From Cricetomys ansorgei (Eukaryota; Chordata; Mammalia; Rodentia; Nesomyidae), in the NCBI GenBank assembly GCA_026225945.1, contig JAMJFZ010001796.1, positions 21,552,001 through 21,616,000 on the forward strand: DNA of 64,000 bases, in the 5' to 3' direction. Of the stretch, positions 1 to 13,246 are shown in pieces (within the stretch, counting starts at the first letter, position 1; each line of letters opens with the position of its first letter). A program made the translations under genes and the position numbers. The notes under the pieces were generated by a model. The model was given only the letters and a program-made list of their open reading frames with translations, had not been told where the DNA came from and did not search any database.

Positions 1-105
1 CAGTTCCAGAGATCCCAACACCCTCTTTCCATCTATGAGGGAACCAGGCATACACATGATAGGCAAAATGCAGGCAAAACACCCATATATATAAATTAAG
101 TTTTT
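1..105 (+). repeat. B2/B3-family SINE, 3' part cut by window edge
   Basis: The 3' half of the SINE is visible: 'ccaacaccctctttc', the 'aaccaggcatacacatgat' block and the 'caggcaaaacaccca' tail. The tRNA-like head would lie outside the window. Confidence 0.8.
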
Positions 106-126
106 AAATGTTGTAAGAAAAGAAAG

Positions 127-288
127 CTCAGCCAGCACAGCAGTGCATGTCTGTAATCACTGCACCTGAGAGGCTCAGGCAGCAGGATCAAGAGTTCAAG
201 CCAGAGCTACACAATAAGTTAATAGTTCCATCTTACTTGCATATGCATAAAGACACCATGTCTCAAAGAAATTAAAAAAGAAAGCTGA
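127..288 (+). repeat. Old B1-type SINE
   Basis: It shows the decayed 'ctgtaatcactgcacctgagaggc' type core followed by 'aagagttcaagccagagctac' and a 'ctcaaagaaa' A-rich tail. It is heavily diverged from B1 consensus. Confidence 0.6.
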
Positions 289-995
289 CCCATAAGAAGA
301 ATTTGAAGACATGGCTCTGTAGTACTTACTATGTGCCATCACCTTGCCAGAGAATTACCTTAAGATATAAGAACTGAATGAGATGAATAACTTGAGTGAA
401 GTACTGAAAAAAGGAAAGGGAAAATGTGAACCTTATGCAATGTAATAACATAAACCCAATCTAATTCACTGGCTAAAAACCTACACGGTTATATAACAGA
501 GACAAAAGAGTCACACACTATTACTTCACTTCAGTTAGAAGGAGGAATAGTTGACATCACTATTTCCAATTGTCAAGAAAACCTGAGCAGGATGGGAGGT
601 CAAGCTTTTTTAAGCAGGTCTTTCATTTCCTTTTGACTTCAAGCAACTAAACTTTCAAATCCTAACCCATTACTTATACAACTTTAAATGTCACCTTTCC
701 AATAATCATTTGATATATGTAAACAAAAAATGTTACCCTTAAGCAGCTAAGGAGCTTAGACACCAGAACCCAAAGTAAGAGAGAACCAAATTCTCACAAG
801 CACCCACAGCACATACCCAGATATGTGCACGCATGCGAGACACACACACACTTGGCAAACTAGCATTCTTAGCAAAATTCAGTCAACCTAGAATAAGTTA
901 CAGATTTAGTGCTAAACAAAGTTAACATGCTAGGCTATGTATTAAGTTAAGCTGGTTTAGTATTAACTCAAGTTATTGAACAAGAATGTTACTTG

Positions 996-1182
996 AGAGG
1001 GTTGGTCAAATGGCTCAGAGAGTAAAAGTGCTTGCCACTGGGTGTGATGACCTGAATTTGATATCCAGGACCAGTAGAGAATCAATGTCGTCTGGCTTCC
1101 ATGTGTACCATGTCATATGTGTATTCACAGATATATACATATACAACAAACATAAACAAACAAATGTAATAAAAAAAGAAAA
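996..1182 (+). repeat. B2-family SINE
   Basis: The head 'ggtcaaatggctcagagag' and box-B-like 'gacctgaatttgatatcc' mark the tRNA-derived part. It ends in an 'aataaaaaaag' type tail. Confidence 0.75.
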
Positions 1183-2071
1183 AGAAAACTTCTAGCAGCA
1201 ACCACTCAAAGGCTTCCAATAACCAAGGAATACCATAGCTCTAACAAGCCACAGTCTTGTAAGAGGAAATAAAATGAGAAAACTACTGCTCCATGTTTGT
1301 AATCCCAGGCTAATGTATGCAGAGCACAGGGCTTGAAGCTAGTTTGAGCAATATGCTGAGTCCCGGGCTCAAGAATTTAATGAGAGAAAGAAAGAAAGAA
1401 AATAAAACCTTTAAACCTGTTATTAAATGTGAAACAGATGTGACTCAGTGTTCTTAGTCTCTTGGCCCTTTCTAGATTTCTTACAAAGAAACAGGGAGGA
1501 ACAGCTTCAGCATTAGAGTAATTTCAGCATCATCTGTCTCATAAGTTGTAAAAAGAAAGTCTCCTGAAGAAGTCTTTTTTGGGAAAGAGGTATGTGTGTA
1601 CGCATGCACAGGCATATGTAGATCTCCAAGTCTAGTTCAAAAAGGAAAACACACAGCACTATGCTTCTTCCATCTGTTTCTTTGGATGCCTTGTTTCTAC
1701 TCTTCTATAAGCTTCAAAAGGACAATATTCTTTCCATTAACTTAAGTACCCAGCTGAGTATGGAATGTATGAGGCAAGCATCTTTTAAAAGCACCTTAAA
1801 AGTCATAAAATACTGCATATTTTAAATGCAATACAGAATAAATATCAACTTTCCCCCTACTCTGACATTAGGAAATAACTAAATAGCAGATGCTAAAATA
1901 ATTAAATAGACACTAAGATTACTTAGCAGTAATGAGACATTTCTTATGTCTCTACAAACTTATTTCAATTAACATGCAATGTTATAAGGAGATAAAATAA
2001 TAAATTTAAGAGAGAATAAATAAAACTAACTTGAAAGCATAATCACTCCTGACCAACCAAAGATGTACTTA

Positions 2072-2911
<840 letters not shown>

Positions 2912-3177
2912 TTAGATAAGAAAACAGTTAGCAGTAGCCTGCTGTGACTAAACCTGACATCTAACACTCAAGTTCCTAACTCCCCTACATCTCTAGACTA
3001 AGTAGTTGGGGACAATTCCTGAGAAGGCCAATATGAACAATATTTTCAAATATTTCAAAAAGGAGAGAACTGTGATTTTGGAATGTATTTTGTTGGAAAG
3101 TATGTATGGTTCTTAGAGGGGTAAGGAGGGAAGAGATATTATCTCTCAAACTAAAAAGAGGCTCAGCTAAAACTGTC

Positions 3178-3254
3178 TTTGAGCACTGGTTCCCCTGCCT
3201 CTATCTCCCATGTACTGGCATTATAGGCTTATGCCACCATTCCCAGCTCAAAGT
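3178..3254 (-). repeat. B1 SINE fragment
   Basis: This is a reverse-complement B1 head: 'ttcccctgcctctatctccc' then 'tactggcattataggcttatgccacc'. The right part is missing. Confidence 0.7.
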
Positions 3255-3504
3255 AAGAGTACTTTTTGGTCCACAGATCACTGACACTAACACTCCTAAT
3301 CAAAAGATGTTATAGTTTTAAGAAAAAGAATTAGTGGTTCAGAACCACTAAGCTAGAGTACTGAAGCTGCATTCTAAAATACAAATATTTTCCAAATGTG
3401 TAAAGAAAATAAACATAAATAATAATTTTTCTGAAAGGTTAGACATCATCTTGTAAAAAAGAATCTTCATTGTGACACCCCTCTGCAAAGTCACCTACCA
3501 ATCA

Positions 3505-3713
3505 GAGATCTGGAGATATGGCTCAGTAGTTAAAAGTACTTCCTGCTTTTGCAGAGAGCCAAGATTTAATTCCCAACATCCACTTGGTGGCTCACAATTA
3601 CCAGTAACTCCAGCTCTAGGGGGATCCAAAGCCCTCTTCTGGCCTCATCTAATACCCACACATATGTAGCACACACACATATATACATAAAATTAAAAAC
3701 AAAAATAAAAAGA
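3505..3713 (+). repeat. B2/B3-family SINE
   Basis: It is nearly full length: 'ctggagatatggctcagtag' head, 'aatttaattcccaacatcca' type box B, 'ccctcttctggcctc', and an A-rich 'aattaaaaacaaaaataaa' tail. Confidence 0.9.
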
Positions 3714-3807
3714 ATACCAACTTGGACTAACAAATTTAATACTGACTTAAACTGGCTCTGGCAATCAGCATTAAAGAAAATGTTAAATGACACTTTCAAA
3801 TGCCAAC

Positions 3808-3992
3808 AATGGGACACAAGCAATTAAGAGCAGTTGCTGATCTCCCATAGGACTTGAGTTCAGTTCCCAACACCCATACCAGGTGGCTCACAACTACCTG
3901 TGACTCTAGCTCCAGGAATTCGAAGCCCTCTTCTGGCCTCTGTGGGCACTGCACATACCCACATAGATGCACACACATATACAGAAATTTTT
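3808..3992 (+). repeat. B2/B3-family SINE
   Basis: The head is decayed, but 'gagttcagttcccaacaccc', 'ggtggctcacaactacctg' and 'ccctcttctggcctctgtgg' are clear. Confidence 0.85.
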
Positions 3993-4230
3993 AACATGCA
4001 TCATAGTTTGTTAGGCAAATGAGAAACCTTATCATCCCTAAACAAAAATTTCATCGCTTAAGGCACATATCGGTGATACCACTGGAAAGGGAATAAAATA
4101 CACACTCAAGAGAAAGAAGAAAAACTTAGGTAGTAACATTTGAGATAACCTAGTAAGCTTTAATATTATACAATAATTCAAATGCAATTTAGATCTCCCT
4201 TGAAATTGTACAAGCAATGTGAAAATTTAC

Positions 4231-4356
4231 CTTTTAGAAAGGTGTCCCCTTGACAGTTCAGAGGTAGTATTAGACTGCACTTTGGGTGCCTTAAAATTAG
4301 ATTTTCTACTCTCAGGAGGGATATATCCCTTATGTTTTGCCTGCCCTAAATGTGAC
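4231..4356 (-). CDS. Trip12: TRIP12 in-frame cassette exon (alternative, 42 codons)
   Basis: On the minus strand a pyrimidine-rich 'gattttctgctgacag' acceptor (AG at 4358-4357) and a 'ctaaaag|gtaaat' donor (GT at 4230-4229) bracket 126 nt. The 126 nt stay open in exactly the phase set by exon 2 (AG|G = Arg) and hand back to exon 3 (AG|A = Arg). The insert reads SHLGQAKHKGYIPPESRKSN and continues FKAPKVQSNTTSELSRGHLS before KR, then joins RSCSSSS of exon 3. It is basic and low in hydrophobics, like its surroundings. Longer TRIP12 isoforms are known in mammals; I believe this is one of the variable segments, but I cannot check from here. Inclusion or skipping keeps frame, so it is probably alternatively spliced. 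Confidence 0.85.
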
Positions 4357-4919
4357 CTGTCAGCAGAAAATCAAAACAGAAATCTATCAGGACACTGAGA
4401 TGCAATACAATATCGAAAGTGAAATATTTTTACATTAAAAAAAATTCTCCCAAATCATAGTAGATCTAAACTATTCCAAATATTCATTAAATTGTGATCC
4501 TATCAAATAATCTGAGAAAAGTAATTTTGTCTTGGAATCAACCACCTCTAAACCTAAAGTTTAAGATTCCTAAGAATCAGTTACCAAACTGTATACTGTG
4601 CTTAAGTTTTTCAGAATTCATTACATAAATTCAAATATTTTTACACAACACACACACAGAAAGCAAATACACTAGTTTTAATATCACAGTGTGTGCTATG
4701 CACAGTAGGTTAACTAAATGACAATGTACTTTATACATTCCAAAAACAGATGTTTTAATGAGGAAGAAATGATAAATAACCTAAGTATAATAACTTGGTA
4801 GCTATTTTTAACATTATCATATAATGTATACATATATCAAACATATAAAGTACCCCATAAATGTTCAGTTTTTATAATTAAAAAAATAGGCAATATGACT
4901 ATGGTTTTTAAATGTTTAT

Positions 4920-5055
4920 TATAGCTGGGTATTCAGACCAGTGGTAAAAGTAGGGGCCTAGCTATCATGCACAAGATCTTGGGCTCAATCTCCAGCATGG
5001 GGGAGATGGGGGAGGACCTGTAAAAATAAAAAATGTTTGGTGGAAAAAAAAAAAA
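4920..5055 (+). repeat. ID-type SINE, decayed
   Basis: 'agctgggtattcagaccagt' and 'tgcacaagatcttgggctca' match the tRNA-Ala-like ID head and box B. A long A tail sits at 5043-5056. Confidence 0.6.
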
Positions 5056-5495
5056 ATTGTGATTCCCAAAATAATGATGGTTTCCAATTTGTACATTAAG
5101 ATTCAGGAAAAGACATTAAATACAGAACTGGATGAACCTATTTTCAACCTAGTTTCGCAGAGAAATATCAGTGTGTATAGAATAGTAAATGAAGTAACAT
5201 GAAACCAAGACAGTATTAATCAATAGAATACACATGTGTACACATGTACACATAAACATCATCTTGGAGACACTTAACAATTGCCTCAAAACATTAGTGC
5301 ATGTTCAAAAGACTTGAGTGATATACCTACATTTTATTTCTAGCAAATTTTATTATCATGCCAGCAATATTCTAAAAGTAATTTTGAAGAAATTATGTCA
5401 GCTTTTAGATCTCTTGTGTAATTTCATGCAGGGTCTACATGATAATTACATATGCAATAAAAAGGCACGTAATCATCTATCAAAAAACTGGTATT

Positions 5496-5640
5496 AGCCA
5501 GACAGTGGTGGCACACACCTTTAATCCCAGCACTCGGGAGGCAGAAGCAGGTGGATCTCTGTGAGTTGGAGGCCAGCCTGATCTACAGAGTTCCAGGATA
5601 GCCAGAGTTACAACAGAGAAACCCTGTCTCGAAAAAACCA
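5496..5640 (+). repeat. B1 SINE, full length
   Basis: The whole B1 body is present from 'gccagacagtggtggcac' through 'cccagcactcgggaggcag' to 'gaaaccctgtctcgaaaaaa'. It is one of the least diverged B1 copies in the window. Confidence 0.95.
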
Positions 5641-5969
5641 AAGGGGTAAGAAAAAATAAGATTAATACCCATGTTCATAAAATGTATGCTAATAAGTAAT
5701 GAAAACATGGTGTTATTAATACTCAAAACAGTTGCTTTTCTAAAAGAAACAGCTCTTGACTGGAGCTGAGATTGTTTTAAAATCTGGGCTGATTATGCAG
5801 TAGGCCCTGGGTTTGATCCTACCTTTGCAAATTGTTCTATGAAGTTACTTACAAAGAGAGGTATAATGTTATGTTTTCAGGAAACAGGATTTAATAGCAA
5901 GAGAATTATATTTATACGTTTATAACATCGAGGTACTATATATTTTCATAGTTTTGTTGTGTTCTGCTT

Positions 5970-6042
5970 TTATCTGTACTGAAGACTGAACTCGGGACCT
6001 TGCGTATGCTAGATAAGTGATCCACTACTGAGCTGTCATCAG
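5970..6042 (-). repeat. ID-type SINE
   Basis: Reverse-complement ID: 'gaactcgggaccttgcgtat' then 'ctagataagtgatccactac'. Confidence 0.7.
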
Positions 6043-6149
6043 AAGTTTTGTAATTTAAAATCATGAATTATTCACTCAAAGCTGAACATCTTCGTGAGAT
6101 ATAACTGAAATAAGTATTCAAGGGCTAATAGTTGAAAAAAAATTATGAA

Positions 6150-6345
6150 GCAGACTGAGGCAACAGTTCAGCTAGTGCAGTACTTGCTACAAAAAAGCAT
6201 GAAGATCAGAGTTCAGATTCCTGACAAACACATAGAAAGCTAAGAATTGGTGGCATCAGCCTCAAAGTCAGTGCTGGGAAGTTAAGACAGAAGAATCCAG
6301 ACTTCATAGTCAGCTAGTGTAGCCAATCCTAAAATCTCAGAACAG
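6150..6345 (+). repeat. tRNA-headed SINE joined to B1-like tail, old
   Basis: The head 'gaggcaacagttcagctagt' is followed by 'gttcagattcctgacaaac', then a B1-like 'tcagtgctgggaagttaaga' part. It looks like a B4-type composite. Confidence 0.55.
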
Positions 6346-6379
6346 AGCCGTTCCTTGCTTTATAAATAAATTTTCTCAT

Positions 6380-6495
6380 CCAGCGTGGTAGTGGCTTTAA
6401 TCCCAGAGGTAGGTGGATTTCTGAGTAAAGCCTGGTTTACATAGGGAGTTCCCAGCCAGAACAAACATTGAGACTCAGCCTCAAAATGAATGAAT
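6380..6495 (+). repeat. B1 SINE, internally deleted
   Basis: 'ggctttaatcccagaggtag' shows loss of part of the B1 core, with 'gagactcagcctcaaaatga' at the end. Confidence 0.7.
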
Positions 6496-6525
6496 GAATA
6501 AATGAATATGCTAAACTAATAAAAT

Positions 6526-6680
6526 AGCAAAGAGTGGCACACACCTTTAATCCAACAGTCAGAAAGCAGCAGCAGGTGGATCTCTGTGAGTTCAAGGCCA
6601 GCCTGGTCTACAGACCAAGTTCCAGAACAACCAGGGCTACACAAAGAAACTGTGTGTCTTTTTTAAAAAAAAAAAAAAAA
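6526..6680 (+). repeat. B1 SINE
   Basis: 'gtggcacacacctttaatcc' to 'agggctacacaaagaaactg' followed by an A tail. Confidence 0.9.
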
Positions 6681-6695
6681 AGAATCAAATGGTTT

Positions 6696-6866
6696 GGGGT
6701 TGGAAAGATGGCTCGGTAGTTAAGAGCACTGAATGCTCTTCCAGAGGACCTACGTTCAATTCCCAGCACCCACAAGACAGCTCACTGCTGTAACTACAAT
6801 TCCAGAGGATCCAACAACCTGGCACAAATATCAATGCAAAAAAAGAGTGATGCATATAAAATAACT
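6696..6866 (+). repeat. B2/B3-family SINE
   Basis: The head 'ggggttggaaagatggctcg' and 'cgttcaattcccagcaccca' box B are intact. The 3' part is shortened. Confidence 0.9.
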
Positions 6867-6910
6867 TTTTTTAAAGAATCAAAAATTTTTTAGTTAAAAT
6901 GTCGCTCAAT

Positions 6911-7100
6911 GGGCTGGAGAGCTGGATGACTCGGCAGTTAAGAATACTGGCTACTTTTCCAGAGGACTCAGGTTCAATTCCCAGCACCCCACAAGGCAGC
7001 TCACAACTGTGTCTAAGTCCTGTTCCAGGGGACCCAATACCTTCATACAGACACACACGCAGGCAAAACACCAGTGCACACAAAATTTAAAAGTAAAATT
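6911..7100 (+). repeat. B2/B3-family SINE
   Basis: 'gggctggagagctggatgac' head, 'ttcaattcccagcacccc', and 'cacgcaggcaaaacaccagt' tail. It directly follows the previous SINE, giving a head-to-tail pair. Confidence 0.92.
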
Positions 7101-7627
7101 TTTTTTTAAATGTTGCTCAATGTTAGAATATTTCTCTAACATATTCAAAACACTGGGTTAATATGCAGTGCCATGGGATGAGTGCCAAGTATTTACTTTT
7201 TCCAATTAGAGAATGGTGGCCTCTTTCTGGCAATAACCAAAGCAACCACTATAAGTCTTGTTTCTCAGTCCCCACGTAAGCATTATCAATAGAGGGCTGA
7301 GGGTGGAAAAGCATATAAAACTCCAGGCCAAGTTGAGTAATCTTAGCAGTAATATTTGATATTAATGACTAAATCTACTAACTACAAGTTACTCAGTCAA
7401 TACTGGCATAACTGCTTTTAAAAGTTGCTCAAGTCAGGAAAAAGTAGAGCAGAAGGATCAGAAGTTCATGGTCATCTTCAGCAGATAGCAACTTTAAGTC
7501 AATAATGGCTACAGGAAAATACTCTGTTTCAAAAAGAAACCATTGAAATGTCTTCATAACACTTCCCTCCTTCCAAAAAAGATAAAGTTCTAGCTTCAAT
7601 CTGAGCAAAACACAAATGAAATAAGAC

Positions 7628-7762
7628 TGATGTGGCTGAAGAGATGACTCAGTGATCAAAAAATTGCTTTCTTCCTATCATCTGTGTGCCACAGACCGCA
7701 ACCAAAATATCTGACACTCTCTTCTGCCCTCAATGGGTACCCTCAGACATATTGGGGGGGGG
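7628..7762 (+). repeat. B2/B3-family SINE, truncated
   Basis: 'tggctgaagagatgactcag' head and 'cactctcttctgccctcaat' 3' block. The segment between is shortened. Confidence 0.7.
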
Positions 7763-8728
7763 GGCTTCAGAAAAAGAACAAAAAGTAAAGAATATAATTT
7801 TCGAAGCTACTAATGCTGGTTAAATAGGAGAATCAAGATCCCATAAAAGAAGAAAGCAAGAAGTCACCATTGCTCAAGAGCCCTGCAGAAGTGGAATTTG
7901 CTAATGCCTCAAAGCCACACACTCTAATAACTCTGCTTTTCTGTCTGCCCATTTTCACACGTGAAGAAGGCAATACGCTAGGTGACAAGTTTACAATCAC
8001 GTCTTCGTATCTTTGTCACCAGAATAAAAAAGCAAGAAATTCCAGTTTTTCACAATTTAGCTCAAGTACCCATATGAACATATAAAGTCTTATACTTTCT
8101 TTCTCTTAGCTTTAGCCAAAGGCAAGGCAATGGTCAATTAGAATCAGAAGGAATCTAGATAACAGAAGTAACAACCATTCAAGATGAGTATGAAACCATT
8201 GCACAGAGAAGGACTGCTGTGATAAAACAAAACCACCACAGTTATTCCATCCATACTCCATCCTCCATGAAAAGGGGTGTAAAATTTGTTTGTTTTTTCA
8301 AATAGAAAAATTTGTCTGTTTTTTCAGACTACATAGGCCAGGCAGGCCTGTAACTGATGATCCTGTCTCAGCTTTCTGAAGTGTTTGAATTACAGGCATA
8401 TGATACCATACCTAGTAGTATAATACTTTTAAAAAGTCTAAGGTAAAGAGGACCAACTCTACTTGAAAACATAAGCTTAATATTAAGCCTACAAAAGGAC
8501 ACAGGAAAGTGAATATATAGTTAACAGTCAGTGAAACTGGCTTAGAACAACATGTTGATGAACAGAAGGGACATAGCGACAGATAACAAACAAAAGGCCA
8601 GACAAATAATGAGTCTGCCTGCAGATCCTGAGGAATCTCCAACATGTTACTGCAATAAATGTGTTGGAAGTTCAACGTGCTGAGATTTATGCAGGATTTC
8701 TGACACTGGAGGAGAGAATAAACTCCTA

Positions 8729-8868
8729 AGGCCTACAAGATGGCTCAGTGAGTAAAATAACCTGACATCAAATCCAGGACCCACATGGAACCAACTTCAG
8801 AAAGTTTTCCTCTGATATACCTCCACCACACATACAAGACACACAGAGAAATATATACATATTTTTAA
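8729..8868 (+). repeat. B2-family SINE
   Basis: 'cctacaagatggctcagtga' head, 'aaatccaggacccacatgga', and an AT-rich end. Confidence 0.8.
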
Positions 8869-9041
8869 ATGAATGCTTAATTGGTATATTCATATAATGG
8901 AAAAGTACAATGACATTTAAATAAAGCAACTGCATTAGCAGGTATAGATATGCAAAGCATACTCATGCTTCTGACACAGCCAGTAAAAATTAACAAGTCA
9001 TACTATAGTGCAATATCCTTTTTTTAAAAAAGGAACCAGAA

Positions 9042-9190
9042 AGCTGGGCAGTGATAACACATGCCTTTACTCCCAGCACTTGGGAGGCAGAGATTAAGTC
9101 CAGCTTGGTCTACAGAGTGAGTTCCAGGACAACCAAAGTACAACAGAGAAATCCTGTCTTGGAGAGAGAGAGAAAGAAAAAAAAAAAGGA
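9042..9190 (+). repeat. B1 SINE
   Basis: 'tcccagcacttgggaggcag' core and 'gagaaatcctgtcttgg' end, with an (AG)n/A tail. About 20 bp are missing after 'gcagagatt'. Confidence 0.92.
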
Positions 9191-9911
9191 ACCAGACACA
9201 AAGCTATGTTAATGCCCTCTTATTCAAATCATCTCATTTTATAAAGATTAAATCAACACCTTCTATATACTAAATTGTAAGACTTTAAGAGAGTGCAAGT
9301 CTAGATTTCCTACTGGGTTTATCTCATTTATGTAACTATGCTATTCCTATGTTGCCATAAAACGGTCAGACTGTCTTATAGCTCCCCAAGCCAACCTTTT
9401 AAGGACTAGACTGTAATTTTTGTGTAATGAATCAAAAATGTCAGGTAAGCAAATTTAAAGTCAATTTCACTAGTCTAAAGATACAGGAGGAAACAAGCAA
9501 TGCAAAAATGGAGTACTCATGATCAACTAACTGATAAAAACCCTTAAGCAAGGAAGAATTTATTCTGGCTCAGTATTGCAGAGCACTTAGTCCATGATCA
9601 CTTGGCCAACTGGACATTAGCAGACATACACCATAGAAGGGGAATTATGTGACACTCAAGACAGTAAATTGATAAAAGAGAATGTCAGCACTGAACTAGC
9701 TTTCTTCCATTTCCCCTTTATTGTCTGAGGACCCTAGCAGACATGATGATGCTACCTGGCTGAGTGATATCTTCCCTCAGTAAATGGTATGCTTCACATA
9801 TCTCCTAAATGACTCTAATCTAGCAAACTGGCAATGAAAATTACTTTGGGACATGATCAGAACAACGAGGGAAACTCACTTTTCTATTTATCTATTTATT
9901 TGTTTGTTTGT

Positions 9912-10044
9912 TTATGTGAGGCACAGTTTCTCTGTAGCCTTGGCTGTCCTTAAACTCACTCTGCAGACCAGGCTGGCCTGAGAGATTCACCTGCCTCTGC
10001 CTCCTGAGTGCTGGGATTGAAGATGTGCGCCACCACTGCTCAGC
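9912..10044 (-). repeat. B1 SINE
   Basis: Reverse-complement B1 from 'cacagtttctctgtagcctt' through 'ctgggattgaagatgtgcgc'. A (TTTG)-type tail flanks it on the left. Confidence 0.92.
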
Positions 10045-11043
10045 TTTATTTTTACTTTTCTTAATTACAGTAATGTAAATTGGAAAAAACACAAAGCAAG
10101 TTGAATCGTGTCAAAATTTTAATATAACCACAGTCTTTTGTTTTTCTCTGCCTGCCCACCTTGTTATCCAATCAGGGCAAGGTATGTCACTAGTAGTATA
10201 GTGCTTACCTAGTCTACACCAATACCCTGAGTTCAATTCCTTATACCACAAAATTAAAAAATTAAATAAATTAAAAATTTTCAATCCTAAGAAGTTCTAA
10301 AGAAAGTTGAGAAACAAACATTAAAAAACAAGCAAAATCTCTGTCCATTGGGACAATCTGTCCAATCATAGGAAGAAAACTTAAATTATTGTGATCATCA
10401 GTAAACAAATTCAGTTACAAAGACAAGGGCAAATGTTTACATTAACAAGAGGTAAAAACAACAAGACAGGATAATGGGTACATGGGTGTAAACAGCTATA
10501 TACTAAATTGTATTTCAAAGACAAAATCAAAATGTAAGCTAAAATGTGAGTCTATTTGTTCCTACATACCTAATAGTGATTTTTTTTTTTAAATCTTCTT
10601 ACATGACTTTGTGTGTGTGCGTGCAGGCATGCATATGCTATGATGCAAATGTGGAAATCAGGTCAACATTAAGGTGTCAGTTCCATTCTTCTACCATGAG
10701 AAGTCCATCAATAGAAACAAGCTTATCACATGGCAGCAAGCACCTTTTCTTGCAAAGACAACTTGTCAGCCTTAAAAGTCTCGAAAGTGTTAATAAAAAG
10801 CTACAGTTCTGGTAACTATTTCAAACACCAGGTAATTATTACAATTTAGTAGGACCAATTTTTGAGTAAGAGTAAGATAGACTGGATTCAAGCATTACAA
10901 AAAAAAAAATCAAATTAAGAGAACTAAGAAACAGCTGTTCTTGATTTAAAGAAAAGACAAAGAATAGGAATAGACTTAATTTTGCAGACTTCCATACATT
11001 AAAACAACACCAAAAAAAACAAAAAACAAAAAACAAAAAGAAC

Positions 11044-11067
11044 AAAAAAAAAAAAAAAAAAAAAAAA
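11044..11067. repeat. Poly(A) tract with CAAAAA units to its left
   Basis: About 24 uninterrupted A bases, preceded by irregular C(A)5-7 units from 11009. No SINE body adjoins it. Confidence 0.85.
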
Positions 11068-11267
11068 CCAAGAAAAATGTCAAGGTCAGTGAGTTAATAG
11101 CCTTCCATAAAAAGCTACAATTATGTAACAAGCAACTTTGAAATAAAACAAAAACCATCTAACAAGCAAGCTGACTGAAATATAGCAAGACGTTCAACTT
11201 ATAACAATCAAAAAAGCTAAAGCTTTGCCAACGGCATTGTTTTTTTGCACACTTTCAAAAATAACTG

Positions 11268-11416
11268 CTTGGGGATGAAGCTATAGCTAAGTTGGCAGAA
11301 TGCTTTCCCAGCATTCATGAGGTCCTGGGTTCAATCCTCAGCTCGGCATAATCAGATACTCAGCTAATTAATACCAAGGACAGCTCAACTACATGAGAAC
11401 CTGTCTCTAAATGAAT
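11268..11416 (+). repeat. ID-B1 composite SINE
   Basis: An ID head 'ttggggatgaagctatagct' with box B 'gggttcaatcctcagctc' runs into a degenerate B1-like part ending 'gaacctgtctctaaatg'. Confidence 0.75.
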
Positions 11417-12365
11417 GAGGCTATGCTCTATTAATTCGCATTTTGATAAATGAGTGCACATAAATAGGATTATAAACTAGACTAATCTTTTGGAAAAAAA
11501 TCTTAAAAATCTTTAAAAAATTTTGGTTAAAGTCACCAAAATATTCACATCCTTAGAGTCTATAAATCCATTTTCAGGAATTAATACAAACAGAACCTCA
11601 CAGTCATTCTTTAATAGAAAAAAATTAAAATAAAAACCTTTAGGAGGTAGGAAGGAGCACTAGAATGGCCAATCATGGTATTTCAAATCATGTAGGCACT
11701 TCAAATTCTTTGTGGAAGAATAGTGCAAAATTCTGGAAACTACACACCCAATGCAAGAAAGTGGTCACTATAGTCTATTATCCCTACTTTACTATTTTTT
11801 GATGAAAATATGGATATAAAAGATAGAAATAATGACATGGAACAAAACTATGTAACATGATTACCTGAGTGGTAAAGCTAAAGTGATCTTATTTTCATGT
11901 AGTCTCAATACATAACTTTTACAGTAAAAAAATACAGAAATTAGCACTAACATAATCTTAATCGAGGTTGCTATGAAGTTAATTTAATCCCACCATTGCC
12001 CACTGAGAAAACAGATGAAAACACACAGTACAGTTAAAATGATACTGCACGGCCAAGAGGGAAGGGATAGCCTACAAATACCTGTGCTAGAAGTGGAAAA
12101 TGCTAGAAGTATCCCTGAGTGCAAGCCAACAGAGAAGCAGTGGAAGGAAGTTTTTTCCTAAGGAAGAAAAAAGAACAGAAAAGAGAGGAACAGATCAGCT
12201 ACCATCCAAAACTCAAAGGAAAGAGAAAAAGAAAATAACAGGAGTAAGATGTCTAGTTCATTGTAGACAGCAATGAAAGATGTGAAAATAAAAGGGAACA
12301 ATCAGAAGATACTAGTTTCTTTTATCTTAGAAATGAACATAAATTATTCTTCTAAAAAGGTGAAA

Positions 12366-12550
12366 GGGGCTCAAGTGGTGGCTCTTAATTAAGAGCACTT
12401 GCTAGTTCTTGCTTAGGCCCTGGGATTCATTTTCCAAGCACCACCATGGAGGATATCACAACCATCTGTACCTCTAGTTTCAGGGGTTCTGAAACCCTCT
12501 TCTGGCCTCTGAGAGGTATACATGTGACACACAAACAAAACAAGCTTTTA
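12366..12550 (+). repeat. B2/B3-family SINE
   Basis: 'ggggctcaagtggtggctct' head and 'ccctcttctggcctctgaga' 3' block. Confidence 0.85.
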
Positions 12551-12946
12551 AAAAAACCACTCAGACACAAAGTAAAAATGAACCCTAAAATTTTTTTTTA
12601 AAAAAAGGTTAAGTTACTAACCAGACCATGTTGGCACATGTCTATAATCCCAGCATTCAGATGATAAGGCAAGGAGATTCAAAAAGGGGCTAGCCTCAAC
12701 TAAATACAGAAGCCTTGTTAAGCAAGTGAAAAAAGCAAATAATGAGAGAGACAGAGAGAGACAGAGACAGCAAACTTGAGTATTCATGATTTAGGAGGAG
12801 GGCAGGTTAACTGGAAGGATACTAAACAATAGTGGCAGCTTAATCCTGTATGAAAGAAAATAGTAAATAAACCAAAACTGAATTTTAAAATTCTAGGAGA
12901 AAACCTACCAGTTAAACACTTAACTAAATGAGAACATTCTTTGATT

Positions 12947-12996
12947 TTAAGTACTCAATACCATCCTTTAAGTCTTAAGTACTCAATACCATCCTT
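12947..12996. repeat. Tandem pair, 28-bp period
   Basis: The 22-nt string beginning 'ttaagtactcaataccatcc' occurs at 12947-12968 and again, identical, at 12975-12996. The two are separated by 6 nt. Confidence 0.9.
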
Positions 12997-13246
12997 CACA
13001 GTCTCTGCAGTGAAAACAGACTGGCATAACTGAACTGCAAAATCTAGTCTAGAATCAAGTCTTGACCAAAAACTAGCTGTAACAAATTGAGCGACCTTGC
13101 ACATTTATTAAATATGGATTTTATACATACCCAGTGTTTTAATTATAAAACACATCACTATAGTGCTGTTGTGACAGCTGCTATTACTGTCATCACTTCA
13201 CTCATTAAATCTCTATCAACACACTTTCACAAGTCCACTGGTTCCT

